The notes under the pieces: model-generated
The model's database searches: none
Seen by the model: the letters and a program-made list of their open reading frames with translations, nothing else
What the model was told of the DNA's origin: nothing
Program-made: the position numbers and the translations under genes
Shown: piece after piece, positions 24,827 to 33,879 of the stretch
Layout of the letters: the number at the start of each line of letters is the position of its first letter
Position numbering within the stretch: position 1 is the stretch's first letter
Assembly (NCBI RefSeq): GCF_036687315.1
Contig: NZ_CP144683.1
Span: 1,674,001-1,738,000 of the forward strand
Direction of reading: 5' to 3'
Length of the DNA stretch: 64,000 bases
Source: Sphingopyxis sp. TUF1
Lineage (GTDB): Bacteria > Pseudomonadota > Alphaproteobacteria > Sphingomonadales > Sphingomonadaceae

Positions 24827-26325
24827 AGCGTCACGCCCGATTTCCAGATTGCGATGTCGCGCTCCTCATTGCGCTCGGCCTTGGTCGGGACGCCCGAAGC
24901 GGCGGCGGCGATCAGATCGAGCAGGGCACCGGCCGACTGATCGAAGCCGCTCTCGAGCACTTGCCCCGCGTCGAAGTCGATCCATCCCGCCTTGCGCGCC
25001 GCGAGGTCGCTGTTCGATGCGATCTTCAGCGTCGGTGCCGGAAAGCCGAGCGGGGTGCCGCGTCCGGTGGTGAACAGGATGATCGTCGCGCCCGCCGCGG
25101 TCAGCGCGGTCGAAGAGACGGCGTCGTTGCCGGGCGCTTCGAGCAGCGTCAGGCCCGGCACGCGCGCTTCGCCACCATAGCGCTGCACATCGACGAGCGG
25201 CACCTGCCCGCCCTTCTGCACCGCACCCAGCGATTTTTCCTCCAGCGTGGTGATGCCGCCGGCGATATTGCCGGGCGAGGGGTTCTCGCTCACCGGTTCG
25301 CCGTGGCGGATGAAATATTGCTTGAAATCATCGACCAGCGCCACCGTGTCGTCGAACACCGCGCGCGACACCGCGCGGTCCATCAATATCTGTTCGGCGC
25401 CGAAGATTTCGGGAATCTCGGTCAGTACCACCTTGCCGCCCGCCCCCGCGACCGCATCGGCCATGCGCCCGACGAGCGGGTTGGCGGTCAGGCCCGAGAG
25501 GCCGTCCGAACCGCCGCATTTTACCCCCAGCACCAGCTGCGACAACGGCACGTCGGTCCGTGCCATGCCACCGCAACCCTGGACTAATTCATCGACGAGC
25601 GCGAGGCATGCGGCCTCGTCATCCTCGACCGCCTGCGCGGACAGCGTGCGAATATGCGCGCGTCGATCGGCGGGAATCAGGTCGAGCAAAGCGTCAAGCT
25701 GGTTGCTCTCGCACCCCAGCCCGACGATCAGCACCCCGCCCGCATTGGGGTGCTGGGCCAGCGCGGCCAGCAAGCCGCGCGTGTGGCCCAAGTCATCGCC
25801 AAGCTGCGAGCAGCCGAAGGGATGCTTGAAGGCATGGACGCCGTCGACGCGCCCGGCGTGGCGCTGACCTGCGATCCGCGCAATGCGCGCGGCCAGATTG
25901 CCGACGCAGCCGACGGTCGGCAGCACCCAGATTTCGTTGCGCGTCCCGACCCGGCCGTCGGCGCGGACATATCCCCGAAAGCCCGGTGCTTCGGCGGCGG
26001 GTACGGCGCGAACCGGCGGCGGCGCATAATGATAATCCTCCTCGCCGCCGAGTGCCGTCGCGAGGTTGTGGCTGTGAACATATTCGCCCGGCGCGATGTC
26101 GGCGGTCGCGCGCCCGATCGGAAAGCCATATTTGACGACCGGCGCGCCGCACGCGATCGGCGCAAGCGCGATTTTGTGTCCGCGCGGCACTGTCGCCGCG
26201 GCGCGAACCTCCTCATCGGCGAACAGCGGCTCGCCCGCCGCAATGTCGGCAATGGCAGTCGCGACATTGTCGCCGTCAGCGACACGGATCGCGACATTAA
26301 TCGGATATTCGCTTGCTATTGACAC
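24823..26325 (-). CDS. uxaA: Altronate dehydratase UxaA
   Basis: A 500-aa dehydratase that should convert D-altronate to 2-keto-3-deoxygluconate. An N-terminal SAF domain (DNVATAIADIAAGEPLF, VPRGHKIALAPI) is followed by the large catalytic domain (GYVRADGRVGTRNEIWVLPTV in pieces, HPFGCSQLGDD, VLGVKCGGSDGLSG). It completes the galacturonate branch with UxaC and the UxaB-like reductase encoded nearby. The only start that keeps the family N-terminus is a GTG at 26325, which lies inside operator 5; AAGAGA upstream could serve as a Shine-Dalgarno element. Galactarate dehydratase is a related alternative, but the context favours UxaA. Confidence 0.9.
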   Translation of the reverse strand: MSIASEYPINVAIRVADGDNVATAIADIAAGEPLFADEEVRAAATVPRGHKIALAPIACGAPVVKYGFPIGRATADIAPGEYVHSHNLATALGGEEDYHYAPPPVRAVPAAEAPGFRGYVRADGRVGTRNEIWVLPTVGCVGNLAARIARIAGQRHAGRVDGVHAFKHPFGCSQLGDDLGHTRGLLAALAQHPNAGGVLIVGLGCESNQLDALLDLIPADRRAHIRTLSAQAVEDDEAACLALVDELVQGCGGMARTDVPLSQLVLGVKCGGSDGLSGLTANPLVGRMADAVAGAGGKVVLTEIPEIFGAEQILMDRAVSRAVFDDTVALVDDFKQYFIRHGEPVSENPSPGNIAGGITTLEEKSLGAVQKGGQVPLVDVQRYGGEARVPGLTLLEAPGNDAVSSTALTAAGATIILFTTGRGTPLGFPAPTLKIASNSDLAARKAGWIDFDAGQVLESGFDQSAGALLDLIAAAASGVPTKAERNEERDIAIWKSGVTL

Positions 26326-26333
26326 CGGTGTCT
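26320..26333. promoter_or_regulatory. Putative LacI-family operator 5 overlapping the uxaA start
   Basis: TGACACCGGTGTCT, the most symmetric copy in the window. It lies between uxaA and the hydratase operon and overlaps the GTG start codon assigned to uxaA. Confidence 0.7.
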
Positions 26334-26368
26334 CTTACACCGCTTCGCGGAAGAGGGAAATGAGAAAA

Positions 26369-27151
26369 ATGGCGGCAACAGTCGATCAGGAAAATGTGGC
26401 GCGCGCATTTATCGACGCGCGTGCGGGAAAGACACCGCTTACCGTCTATCCGGGCGCGATGCCGCAAACGATGGCGGAGGCTTATGCGATCCAGGATCGC
26501 GCGATCGCTCTCGACGGGCGGCGCGTCGGCGGGTGGAAGGTCGGGCGAATCGCTCCCGAACTCGTCGATCGCTTTGGCGGCAACCGCCTAACCGGCCCGA
26601 TTTTCGCCGATGAAATTTTCGATGCCGCGGCTGATCCGGCGATGCCCGTCTATGCCGACGGCTTCGCCGCGGCCGAGGCCGAGGTGCTGCTCTGCCTGGG
26701 CGAGGTCGGCGCGCGCGACTATGACATCGACAGCGTGAAGCAGTGCATCGCCGACGTCCGGACGGGCATCGAGATCGCGAGCTCGCCTTTTCCCGACATC
26801 AACCGCCATGGCCCCGCGGTGACCGCGTCCGACTATGGTAACAACAAGGGGCTGATCCTCGGCCCGTCGATCCCCGGCTGGCAGGGCGCCGACCTTATCC
26901 ACATGCCCGTCGAGATGTTCGTCGATGGCGCGCGCGTCGGCGCCGCGACGATGGAGGCGATGCTCGATGGGCCGTTCGGATCGGCGCTGTTCCTGATCGA
27001 CATATTGCGCGCGCGCGGCATCGCGATTGCGCCCGGCACCTGGGTGTCGGCGGGCGCGATCACCGGTATCCACGAGGTTCGGCCGGGCCAGCGGGCCGAA
27101 GCGCTGTTCGACGGAAAAATCCGCGTCGGCTGCACGATCACAAGCTATTAG
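26369..27151 (+). CDS. 2-keto-4-pentenoate hydratase-like protein (FAH/MhpD superfamily)
   Basis: A 260-aa member of the fumarylacetoacetase/MhpD fold. VGGWKVGRI near the N-terminus, AAEAEVLLCLGEVG with its acidic metal ligands, and PGTWVSAGAITGIHEVRPGQ are typical of 2-keto-4-pentenoate hydratases and related decarboxylases. It is first in an operon with the hexuronate transporter, uxaC and the reductase. The usual galacturonate pathway has no step for this family, so its substrate here is unknown; an unsaturated or deoxy keto acid is possible. The ATG at 26360 is an alternative start, but GAGGGA is better spaced for 26369. Confidence 0.8.
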   Translation: MAATVDQENVARAFIDARAGKTPLTVYPGAMPQTMAEAYAIQDRAIALDGRRVGGWKVGRIAPELVDRFGGNRLTGPIFADEIFDAAADPAMPVYADGFAAAEAEVLLCLGEVGARDYDIDSVKQCIADVRTGIEIASSPFPDINRHGPAVTASDYGNNKGLILGPSIPGWQGADLIHMPVEMFVDGARVGAATMEAMLDGPFGSALFLIDILRARGIAIAPGTWVSAGAITGIHEVRPGQRAEALFDGKIRVGCTITSY

Positions 27152-27173
27152 AAGCCAAACACGGGAGAGCAGG

Positions 27174-28481
27174 ATGGCACAGGCAATCGCAGACACAGGT
27201 GCGGCGGTGCCGGTGCCCCGTACGGGTCGCTATCGCTGGATGATCGTCGCGGTGCTGTTCGCCGCGACCACCGTCAACTATATCGACCGCACGATGCTCG
27301 GCCTGCTCGCGCCGACGCTAGGCGACGAGCTCGGGTGGAGCGAGAACGACTATGGGAACATCGTCACCGCTTTCCAGGCCGCCTACGCGCTCGGCTTCCT
27401 GCTCATGGGCTGGCTGATAGATCGCTTCGGTCCCAAGGTCGGCTATGCGATCGCCATTTCGATCTGGACGATCGGCCATGTCGCGCATGGCTTTGCCTCG
27501 TCGGTCGTCTCCTTCATGCTCGCGCGTGTCGTGCTGGGTGTTGGCGAAGCGGGGCATTTCCCGTCGGTCGTTCGCGCATCGAGCGAGTGGTTCCCGCAAA
27601 AGGAACGCTCCTATGCGATCGGCTGGGTCAACAGCGCGACGACGATTGGCGTCATCCTGACCGCACCGACAGTCGCGCTGTTCATGCGCGTGCTTGGCTT
27701 CGACTGGCGCGAAACCTTTATCTATACCGGCGCCTTCGGCGTCGTCCTGCTGATTCTGTGGCTCTGGCTGTACAGTAATCCGCGCGAGAGCGGTAAGGTC
27801 AGTGAGGCCGAACTCGCATGGATCGAGCATGACCCGCCCGAGAAGGTCGAGCGCATCGGCTGGGGAAAGATCGTCACCAAGCGTGAGGCCTGGGCTTTTG
27901 CCATCGCGAAATTCCTGACCGATCCCGTCTGGTTCCTGATGCTCTTCTGGCTGCCCAAATATTTCAGCTCGACCTATGACGTCGATCTCAAGATCGTGCT
28001 GCTGCCGATGATCGTCATGTATCTGCTGTCCGACGTCGGCAGCATCCTTGGTGGCTGGGCGTCCTCGAAACTTATCCAGACCGGGCACAGCGTCAATTTC
28101 GCGCGCAAGGTAACGATGATCGGCGCGGGATTGTGCGTGTTGCCGCTGTTGTTCGTCACGGGTCTGGATAATATGTGGCTCGCAGTGGTGCTCATCGGCA
28201 TCGCACTGGCGGGGCACCAGGCCTTTTCGTCGACGATTCTGTCGATCCCGCCTGACATGTTCCCGAAACGCGCGGTCGGTTCGGTGATCGGACTCGGCGG
28301 CTTCATGGGCGGCGTCGGCGGCATGATCATGGCGAAGTCGACCGGGCTCGTGCTCGATGCGACGGGGGGCAATTACACGCTCATCTTCGCCGCCTGCACC
28401 ACCGTTTATTTCCTTGCCGTGCTTGCAGTCCATATCCTCAGCCCGCGCCTCGCGCCGGTCGGCGTGGAAGATGCAAAATAG
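27174..28481 (+). CDS. MFS hexuronate transporter, ExuT-like
   Basis: A 435-aa inner-membrane transporter of the anion:cation symporter branch of the MFS, with 12 predicted hydrophobic segments. The N-terminus RWMIVAVLFAATTVNYIDRT and the loop-2 motif GWLIDRFGPKVGY are characteristic of ExuT/GudP proteins. It sits between the hydratase and uxaC, so D-galacturonate or glucuronate import is the likely role. I chose the ATG at 27174, which follows GGGAGAGCAGG; the longer frame would overlap the hydratase gene. Confidence 0.88.
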   Translation: MAQAIADTGAAVPVPRTGRYRWMIVAVLFAATTVNYIDRTMLGLLAPTLGDELGWSENDYGNIVTAFQAAYALGFLLMGWLIDRFGPKVGYAIAISIWTIGHVAHGFASSVVSFMLARVVLGVGEAGHFPSVVRASSEWFPQKERSYAIGWVNSATTIGVILTAPTVALFMRVLGFDWRETFIYTGAFGVVLLILWLWLYSNPRESGKVSEAELAWIEHDPPEKVERIGWGKIVTKREAWAFAIAKFLTDPVWFLMLFWLPKYFSSTYDVDLKIVLLPMIVMYLLSDVGSILGGWASSKLIQTGHSVNFARKVTMIGAGLCVLPLLFVTGLDNMWLAVVLIGIALAGHQAFSSTILSIPPDMFPKRAVGSVIGLGGFMGGVGGMIMAKSTGLVLDATGGNYTLIFAACTTVYFLAVLAVHILSPRLAPVGVEDAK

Positions 28482-28485
28482 CGCC

Positions 28486-29898
28486 ATGCCGCGTCCGCTG
28501 CACTTGTCGCCTGACCGCCTCTTTCCGTCCGACCCGGCGCAGCGCGACATCGCGCGCCGGCTATACAAGGAGGTCGCGGGCCTGCCGATCGTCAGCCCGC
28601 ACGGGCACACCGATCCGAGCTGGTTTGCGGGCAACGCATCCTTCGGCAATGCGGCCGAGCTGTTGCTCCATCCCGACCATTATGTGTTCCGGATGCTCTA
28701 TTCGCAGGACATTTCGCTGGACGAACTGGGTATCGGCAATCGCGACGCCGACCCGCGCGAAAGCTGGCGCCTGTTCGCGGAGAATTACCATCTGTTCCGG
28801 GGAACCCCGTCGCGGATGTGGATGGACTGGGTGTTTGCCGAAGCCTTCGGGATCGATGTGCAATTTTCGGCCGAGACGTCGGACCTCTATTACGACCGCA
28901 TCACCGAAGCGCTGGCGACCGACGCCTTTCGCCCGCGCGCGCTGTTCGACCGTTTCGGGATCGAAGTGATCGCGACGACCGAAAGCCCGCTCGACACGCT
29001 GGAGCATCACGCCGTGATCCGCGCCGCCAATGCCCGCGGCGAATGGCGCGGGCGCGTCATCACCGCCTATCGTCCCGATCCCGTCGTCGATCCCGAATTC
29101 GAGGGCTTCCGCGACAATCTCGCGCGCTTCTCGGAACTGTCGGGCGAAGATGCGTTCAGCTATGCGGGCTATTTTGCCGCGCACCGCAATCGCCGCGCCT
29201 TCTTCGCCAGCATGGGGGCGACCTCGACCGATCACGGCCACCCGACCGCGGCGACCGCTGACCTGTCGGACGCCGAGGCCGAGGCCTTGTTCGCGCGCGT
29301 CACCGGCGCTGAAGTCAGCGCTGCCGATGCCGAGCTGTTCCGCGCGCATATGCTGACGGTGATGGCGGGGATGAGCCTCGACGACGGCCTCGTCATGCAG
29401 ATTCACCCCGGCGCGTTCCGCAATCACAATCCCTGGCTGTTCGCCAACTATGGCCGCGACAAGGGCGCCGACATTCCGATGGCGACCGACTATGTCCACG
29501 CCCTGCGTCCGCTGCTCGGCAAATATGGCAATGAAGCTGCGCTGACGATCATCCTCTTCACGCTCGACGAGACGAGCTACGCGCGCGAACTGGCGCCGCT
29601 TGCGGGCCATTATCCGGCGCTGAAGCTCGGCCCCGCCTGGTGGTTCCACGACAGCCCCGAAGGGATGCGGCGGTTTCGCTCGCAGACGACCGAGACCGCG
29701 GGCTTCTACAACACAGTCGGCTTCAACGACGACACGCGCGCTTTCCTGTCGATCCCCGCGCGGCACGATGTCGCACGGCGCATCGACTGCGGCTTTCTGG
29801 CGCAGCTTGTTGCCGAACATCGACTTGAGGAATGGGAAGCAGCCGAACTCGCGGCCGACCTCAGCTACAATCTCGCCAAGGCCGCGTACAAGCTGTGA
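28486..29898 (+). CDS. uxaC: Uronate isomerase UxaC
   Basis: A 470-aa amidohydrolase-fold isomerase converting D-galacturonate to D-tagaturonate (or D-glucuronate to D-fructuronate). The metal-binding SPHGHTDPSW (His-x-His near residues 37-40), HPDHYVFRMLYSQ and the C-terminal RHDVARRIDCGFLAQLV match the family. I chose MPRPLHLSPDRLFPSD at 28486 because family members begin at this point; an upstream in-frame ATG at 28471 would overlap the transporter and has almost no spacing from its GGAAG. The GTG of the next gene overlaps its stop. Confidence 0.93.
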   Translation: MPRPLHLSPDRLFPSDPAQRDIARRLYKEVAGLPIVSPHGHTDPSWFAGNASFGNAAELLLHPDHYVFRMLYSQDISLDELGIGNRDADPRESWRLFAENYHLFRGTPSRMWMDWVFAEAFGIDVQFSAETSDLYYDRITEALATDAFRPRALFDRFGIEVIATTESPLDTLEHHAVIRAANARGEWRGRVITAYRPDPVVDPEFEGFRDNLARFSELSGEDAFSYAGYFAAHRNRRAFFASMGATSTDHGHPTAATADLSDAEAEALFARVTGAEVSAADAELFRAHMLTVMAGMSLDDGLVMQIHPGAFRNHNPWLFANYGRDKGADIPMATDYVHALRPLLGKYGNEAALTIILFTLDETSYARELAPLAGHYPALKLGPAWWFHDSPEGMRRFRSQTTETAGFYNTVGFNDDTRAFLSIPARHDVARRIDCGFLAQLVAEHRLEEWEAAELAADLSYNLAKAAYKL

Positions 29899-31217
29899 GG
29901 CTCGGCCCCGAGACGGTGCTTCCGGCGTCGGTGGAGACGCCGGGCTACGACCGCGGCGCGCAGGCCGCAGGCATCGTCCATATCGGCATCGGCGCGTTCC
30001 ACCGCGCGCATCAGGCGGTCTATACCGACGACGCGATGAACGCGGGCGACCGCGACTGGGGCATCATCGGCGTGTCTCTGCGTTCGGGCGACGTCGCGGC
30101 GCAGTTGAACCCGCAGGGCGGGCTTTACACGGTCAGCAGCCGCAGTGCGGAGGACGGCCAGATTCGCGTCGTGGGGGCGGTTCGAACGGTGCTGGTCGCG
30201 ACTGACTACCCGCAGGCGGTGATTGACGCCATCGCCGCACCGGCAACGCATATCGTCAGCCTTACCGTGACCGAAAAGGGTTATCTACGCCGCCCTGACG
30301 GGTCGCTCGACCTTGATGCGGCGAGAGCGCCGACGAGCCTCTATCATTTCCTCGCCGCGGGCTTTGCCGGGCGCAAGGCGGCGGGGCTCGGCGGGCTGAC
30401 CTTGCTCAGCTGTGACAATCTGGCGAAAAACGGCGCCGTGCTGCGGCGGCTGATGCAGCAATATCTCGCCGCCGAACACCCCGACCTAGTCGACTGGTTC
30501 GACACCGAATGCCGCTGCCCCGCGACGATGATCGACCGCATCGTTCCCGCGACCACCGACGCCGACCGCGCCGCGGTCGAAGCCGCGCTCGGCGCGCGCG
30601 ACGAGGGCGCCGTCGTCACCGAGGGCTTTAGCCAGTGGGTGATCGAGGATGATTTCGCCGGTCCGCGCCCGTGCTGGGAAGCGGTCGGGGCCGAACTGGT
30701 CGCCGATGTCGCGCCTTATGAGACTGCGAAGCTCAGGATGCTCAACGGCGCGCATTCGGCGCTCGCCTATATCGGGCTGGGGCGCGGGCATGAGTTTGTC
30801 CATCAGGCGATCGCCGATCCCGACATCCGCCCGGTGATCGAGCGGCTGATGCGCGAAGAAGCCGCGTCGACGATCGACGCCGCGCCTGGGCAGGATCTTG
30901 GCGCCTATGCCGATGCCTTGCTCGACCGTTTCGCCAATCCGGCGCTCGACCACCGGCTGATCCAGATCGCGATGGACGGCAGCCAGAAGATCCCGCAGCG
31001 CTGGCTGGAAACACTGGCGTGGCATCAGGCGCACGGGGCGCGCTGTCCCTCGCTGGAAGCGGCGATTGCGGCTTGGATTGCCTTTCTGCGGAGCGATCAT
31101 GCGATCGACGATCCGCTGGCGGACAGGTTGCGCGAAGCGGTGGCGGGCCAGGACGCGGTGGCAAAATTGTTCGGCGAAGGCGGCCTGATCGCGTCGGAAT
31201 GGCGGCCGCAAGGCTGA
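29895..31217 (+). CDS. Tagaturonate/fructuronate reductase, mannitol dehydrogenase family
   Basis: A 440-aa NAD-dependent polyol dehydrogenase. Its Rossmann motif is GIVHIGIGAFHRAHQAVY, with LTVTEKGYLRRPDG and the catalytic Lys-containing KLRMLNGAHSALAYIG near residues 277-292. UxaB and UxuB enzymes reduce tagaturonate to altronate or fructuronate to mannonate. UxaA is encoded in the locus and UxuA is not, so tagaturonate reduction is favoured. The GTG at 29895 overlaps the uxaC stop as GTGA, indicating coupled translation; the longer frame lies entirely inside uxaC. Confidence 0.88.
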   Translation: MRLGPETVLPASVETPGYDRGAQAAGIVHIGIGAFHRAHQAVYTDDAMNAGDRDWGIIGVSLRSGDVAAQLNPQGGLYTVSSRSAEDGQIRVVGAVRTVLVATDYPQAVIDAIAAPATHIVSLTVTEKGYLRRPDGSLDLDAARAPTSLYHFLAAGFAGRKAAGLGGLTLLSCDNLAKNGAVLRRLMQQYLAAEHPDLVDWFDTECRCPATMIDRIVPATTDADRAAVEAALGARDEGAVVTEGFSQWVIEDDFAGPRPCWEAVGAELVADVAPYETAKLRMLNGAHSALAYIGLGRGHEFVHQAIADPDIRPVIERLMREEAASTIDAAPGQDLGAYADALLDRFANPALDHRLIQIAMDGSQKIPQRWLETLAWHQAHGARCPSLEAAIAAWIAFLRSDHAIDDPLADRLREAVAGQDAVAKLFGEGGLIASEWRPQG

Positions 31218-31230
31218 GGCCATTTGAGTT

Positions 31231-31317
31231 CCGTTCGCCCTGAGCTTGTCGAAGGGCCGTCCTTTCTTTGCGACGTCGAAAAGAAGAACGGTGCTTCGAC
31301 AAGCTCAGCACGAACGG
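31231..31317. repeat. Palindromic repeat family C, copy 2
   Basis: Inverted repeat with arms CCGTTCGCCCTGAGCTTGTC and AGCTCAGCACGAACGG and inner GAAGGGCCG and CGGTGCTTC, between the convergent reductase and LysR genes. It probably folds at the 3' end of both transcripts. Confidence 0.85.
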
Positions 31318-31331
31318 GTTTAGGGAGCGCG

Positions 31332-32219
31332 CTAACCCGGCACCAGCAACCCCCGACTCTCGCGCACCTCGGCATCCAGCCAGTCGATAAACGCCCTGAT
31401 CCGCGGCTGCGGGGCGACGTCGCGGTGGAGGGCCAGCCAGAAGGCGCGCGCGATCGTCTGTTCGCCCCGTACGCGGACCAGCGCCGGATCGCCGCTCGCG
31501 AGGAAGCAGGGCAGCACGCCGACCCCTGCGCCACCCGCGATCATCCGACGCTGTGCAAGTATGCTCGACGAGCGTACGGTGGCGCGAAGCCCCGGTTCGA
31601 TCTCGCCCAGATAATCGAGCTCGGGCGCGTAGAGGATGTCGGGAATATAGCCGATCACCGGAATGTCTGCGCGCGACAGCGGCATGGCGGCGACCGCAGC
31701 CTGCCAGTCGGGCCGGTCGGCGGGGGCATAGAGGCCGAGGCTATAGTCGGCGAGCTTGCGCGTGATCAGTGGACCCTTGCGCGGCCGCGCGAGCAGCACC
31801 GCCATATCGGCCTCGCGCCGCGACGGATTGAGGAAACCCGAGGAGGCAACAAGGTCGATCTCAAGCTCGGGATGCGCCGCGACGAAGCCCCCGAGCCGCG
31901 GCGCGATGAAACTGTTGCCGAAGCCTTCGGACACGCTCACGCGCAATTGTCCCGACAGCGCCGACCCGCCTTCGCGCGCGGAATGGATGCGTGCCGCCGC
32001 CGCCGCCATCGCTTCGGCGTGCGGGACGAGCGCCCGGCCCGCGGCAGTCAGAACGAAACCCATCGGCGCACGTTCGAACAAGGTCTGCTGGAGCGCCGCT
32101 TCGAGCGCGCTGACATGACGGCTCACCGTCGTCGCATCGACATGCAGCGCCGCCGCGGCGCGCGCGAGCGTGCCGTGGCGCGCGACCATCAGGAAATATT
32201 GCAGCCTGTCCCAGTCCAT
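31332..32219 (-). CDS. LysR-family transcriptional regulator
   Basis: A 295-aa LysR regulator. The winged HTH occupies residues 1-60 (FLMVARHGTLARAAAALHVD, ATTVSRHVSALEAALQQTLF), followed by a substrate-binding effector domain. It is divergent from mmsA with a 99-base intergenic region, so it probably controls the valine/isobutyrate operon. The effector is unknown. The reading frame stays open far upstream across mmsA on the opposite strand, but homology begins at MDWDRLQYF, hence the ATG at 32219. Confidence 0.9.
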   Translation of the reverse strand: MDWDRLQYFLMVARHGTLARAAAALHVDATTVSRHVSALEAALQQTLFERAPMGFVLTAAGRALVPHAEAMAAAAARIHSAREGGSALSGQLRVSVSEGFGNSFIAPRLGGFVAAHPELEIDLVASSGFLNPSRREADMAVLLARPRKGPLITRKLADYSLGLYAPADRPDWQAAVAAMPLSRADIPVIGYIPDILYAPELDYLGEIEPGLRATVRSSSILAQRRMIAGGAGVGVLPCFLASGDPALVRVRGEQTIARAFWLALHRDVAPQPRIRAFIDWLDAEVRESRGLLVPG

Positions 32220-32318
32220 ATGCTGCGAATATGCAGGATTATGCTGCAAGTCTATCCCTTGCAATCGCGCCCCGATTAGTCTGTTGCAGCGGCAACATCT
32301 TTTGGGAGACTCACAGCT

Positions 32319-33815
32319 ATGCGACAGATCGACCATCATATTGCCGGCGGCGGCGTACAGGGTTCGGGCCGCTTCAGCGACGTCCTCGACCCCAATAATG
32401 GCGGCGTCCAGGCGCAGGTCGCGCTCGGTGATCGCGCGATCCTCGACCGCGCGGTGGCGGCGGCAAAGGCGGCACAGCCCGCGTGGGCCGCGACCAATCC
32501 GCAGCGCCGCGCGCGCGTGATGTTCGAATTCAAGCGCCTCGTCGAAGCCAATATGAACCAGCTCGCCGAAATGCTGTCGGCCGAACATGGCAAGGTGATC
32601 GCCGATTCGAAGGGCGACATCCAGCGCGGGCTCGAGGTCATCGAATTCTGCTGCGGCATCCCGCATGTGCTGAAGGGCGAATATACGCAGGGCGCAGGCC
32701 CCGGCATCGACGTCTATTCGATGCGCCAGCCGGTCGGCATCGGCGCGGGGATCACGCCGTTCAACTTCCCTGCGATGATCCCGCTGTGGATGGGCGGCGT
32801 CGCGACCGCGACGGGCAACGCCTTCATCCTGAAACCCAGCGAGCGCGACCCCTCGGTGCCCGTGCGCCTGTCGGAGCTGTTTCTCGAAGCGGGGATGCCC
32901 GAGGGCATCTTCCAGACCGTCCATGGCGACAAGGAAATGGTCGATGCGATCCTCGACCATCCCGACATCGGCGCGGTCAGCTTCGTCGGATCGTCGGACA
33001 TCGCCCACTATGTCTACAACCGCGGCGTCGCGAACGGCAAGCGCGTGCAGGCGATGGGTGGCGCCAAGAATCATGGCATCGTCATGCCCGACGCCGACCT
33101 CGATCAGGTGGTGAACGACCTGACCGGCGCCGCCTTCGGCTCGGCGGGCGAACGCTGCATGGCGCTGCCCGTCGTCGTCCCCGTCGGCGAGGATACTGCC
33201 AATCGCCTGCGCGAAAAACTGATCCCGGCGATCGAGGCGCTGCGCGTCGGCGTTTCGACCGATGCTGAGGCGCATTACGGCCCAGTGGTGACGCAGGCGC
33301 ACAAGGAAAAGGTCGAAGGCTGGATCGCCAAATGCGCCGACGAAGGCGCCGAGCTGGTCGTCGATGGCCGCGGCTTCACCTTGCAGGGACATGAAAAGGG
33401 GTTCTTCGTTGGCCCGACGCTGTTCGATCATGTCACGCCCGACATGGAAAGCTACAAGGAAGAAATCTTCGGCCCCGTGCTGCAGATTGTTCGCGCGCCA
33501 GATTTCGAAACCGCGCTCGAACTGCCCAGCAAGCACCAATATGGCAACGGCGTCGCCATCTTCACGCGCAACGGTCACGCCGCGCGCGAATTCGCTGCGC
33601 GTGTGCAGGTGGGCATGGTCGGCATCAACGTGCCGATCCCCGTACCGGTCGCCTACCACACGTTCGGCGGCTGGAAACGCTCGGCGTTCGGCGACACCAA
33701 CCAGCACGGCATGGAAGGCGTCAAATTCTGGACCAAGGTGAAAACCATCACCGCGCGCTGGCCCGATGGATCGCCCGATGGCGGCAACGCCTTTGTCATC
33801 CCGACCATGGGTTGA
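32319..33815 (+). CDS. mmsA: Methylmalonate-semialdehyde dehydrogenase (CoA-acylating)
   Basis: A 498-aa aldehyde dehydrogenase that should convert methylmalonate semialdehyde plus CoA to propionyl-CoA, the last step of valine degradation. GITPFNFPAMIPLWM, the SFVGSSDIAHYVYNRG cofactor region and the catalytic Cys in SAGERCMALPVVV (near residue 280) fit MmsA, and NVPIPVPVAYHTFGGWKRS is its C-terminal signature. GGGAGA lies 10 bases upstream of the ATG. It heads a plus-strand series with isobutyryl-CoA dehydrogenase, HIBYL-CoA hydrolase, enoyl-CoA hydratase and mmsB. Confidence 0.94.
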   Translation: MRQIDHHIAGGGVQGSGRFSDVLDPNNGGVQAQVALGDRAILDRAVAAAKAAQPAWAATNPQRRARVMFEFKRLVEANMNQLAEMLSAEHGKVIADSKGDIQRGLEVIEFCCGIPHVLKGEYTQGAGPGIDVYSMRQPVGIGAGITPFNFPAMIPLWMGGVATATGNAFILKPSERDPSVPVRLSELFLEAGMPEGIFQTVHGDKEMVDAILDHPDIGAVSFVGSSDIAHYVYNRGVANGKRVQAMGGAKNHGIVMPDADLDQVVNDLTGAAFGSAGERCMALPVVVPVGEDTANRLREKLIPAIEALRVGVSTDAEAHYGPVVTQAHKEKVEGWIAKCADEGAELVVDGRGFTLQGHEKGFFVGPTLFDHVTPDMESYKEEIFGPVLQIVRAPDFETALELPSKHQYGNGVAIFTRNGHAAREFAARVQVGMVGINVPIPVPVAYHTFGGWKRSAFGDTNQHGMEGVKFWTKVKTITARWPDGSPDGGNAFVIPTMG

Positions 33816-33879
33816 TCGGCAAACGCCGATGAAACCCATGCGCCGGGTCGGACATTTCTCCCAGCGAAGGAGAAGGACG

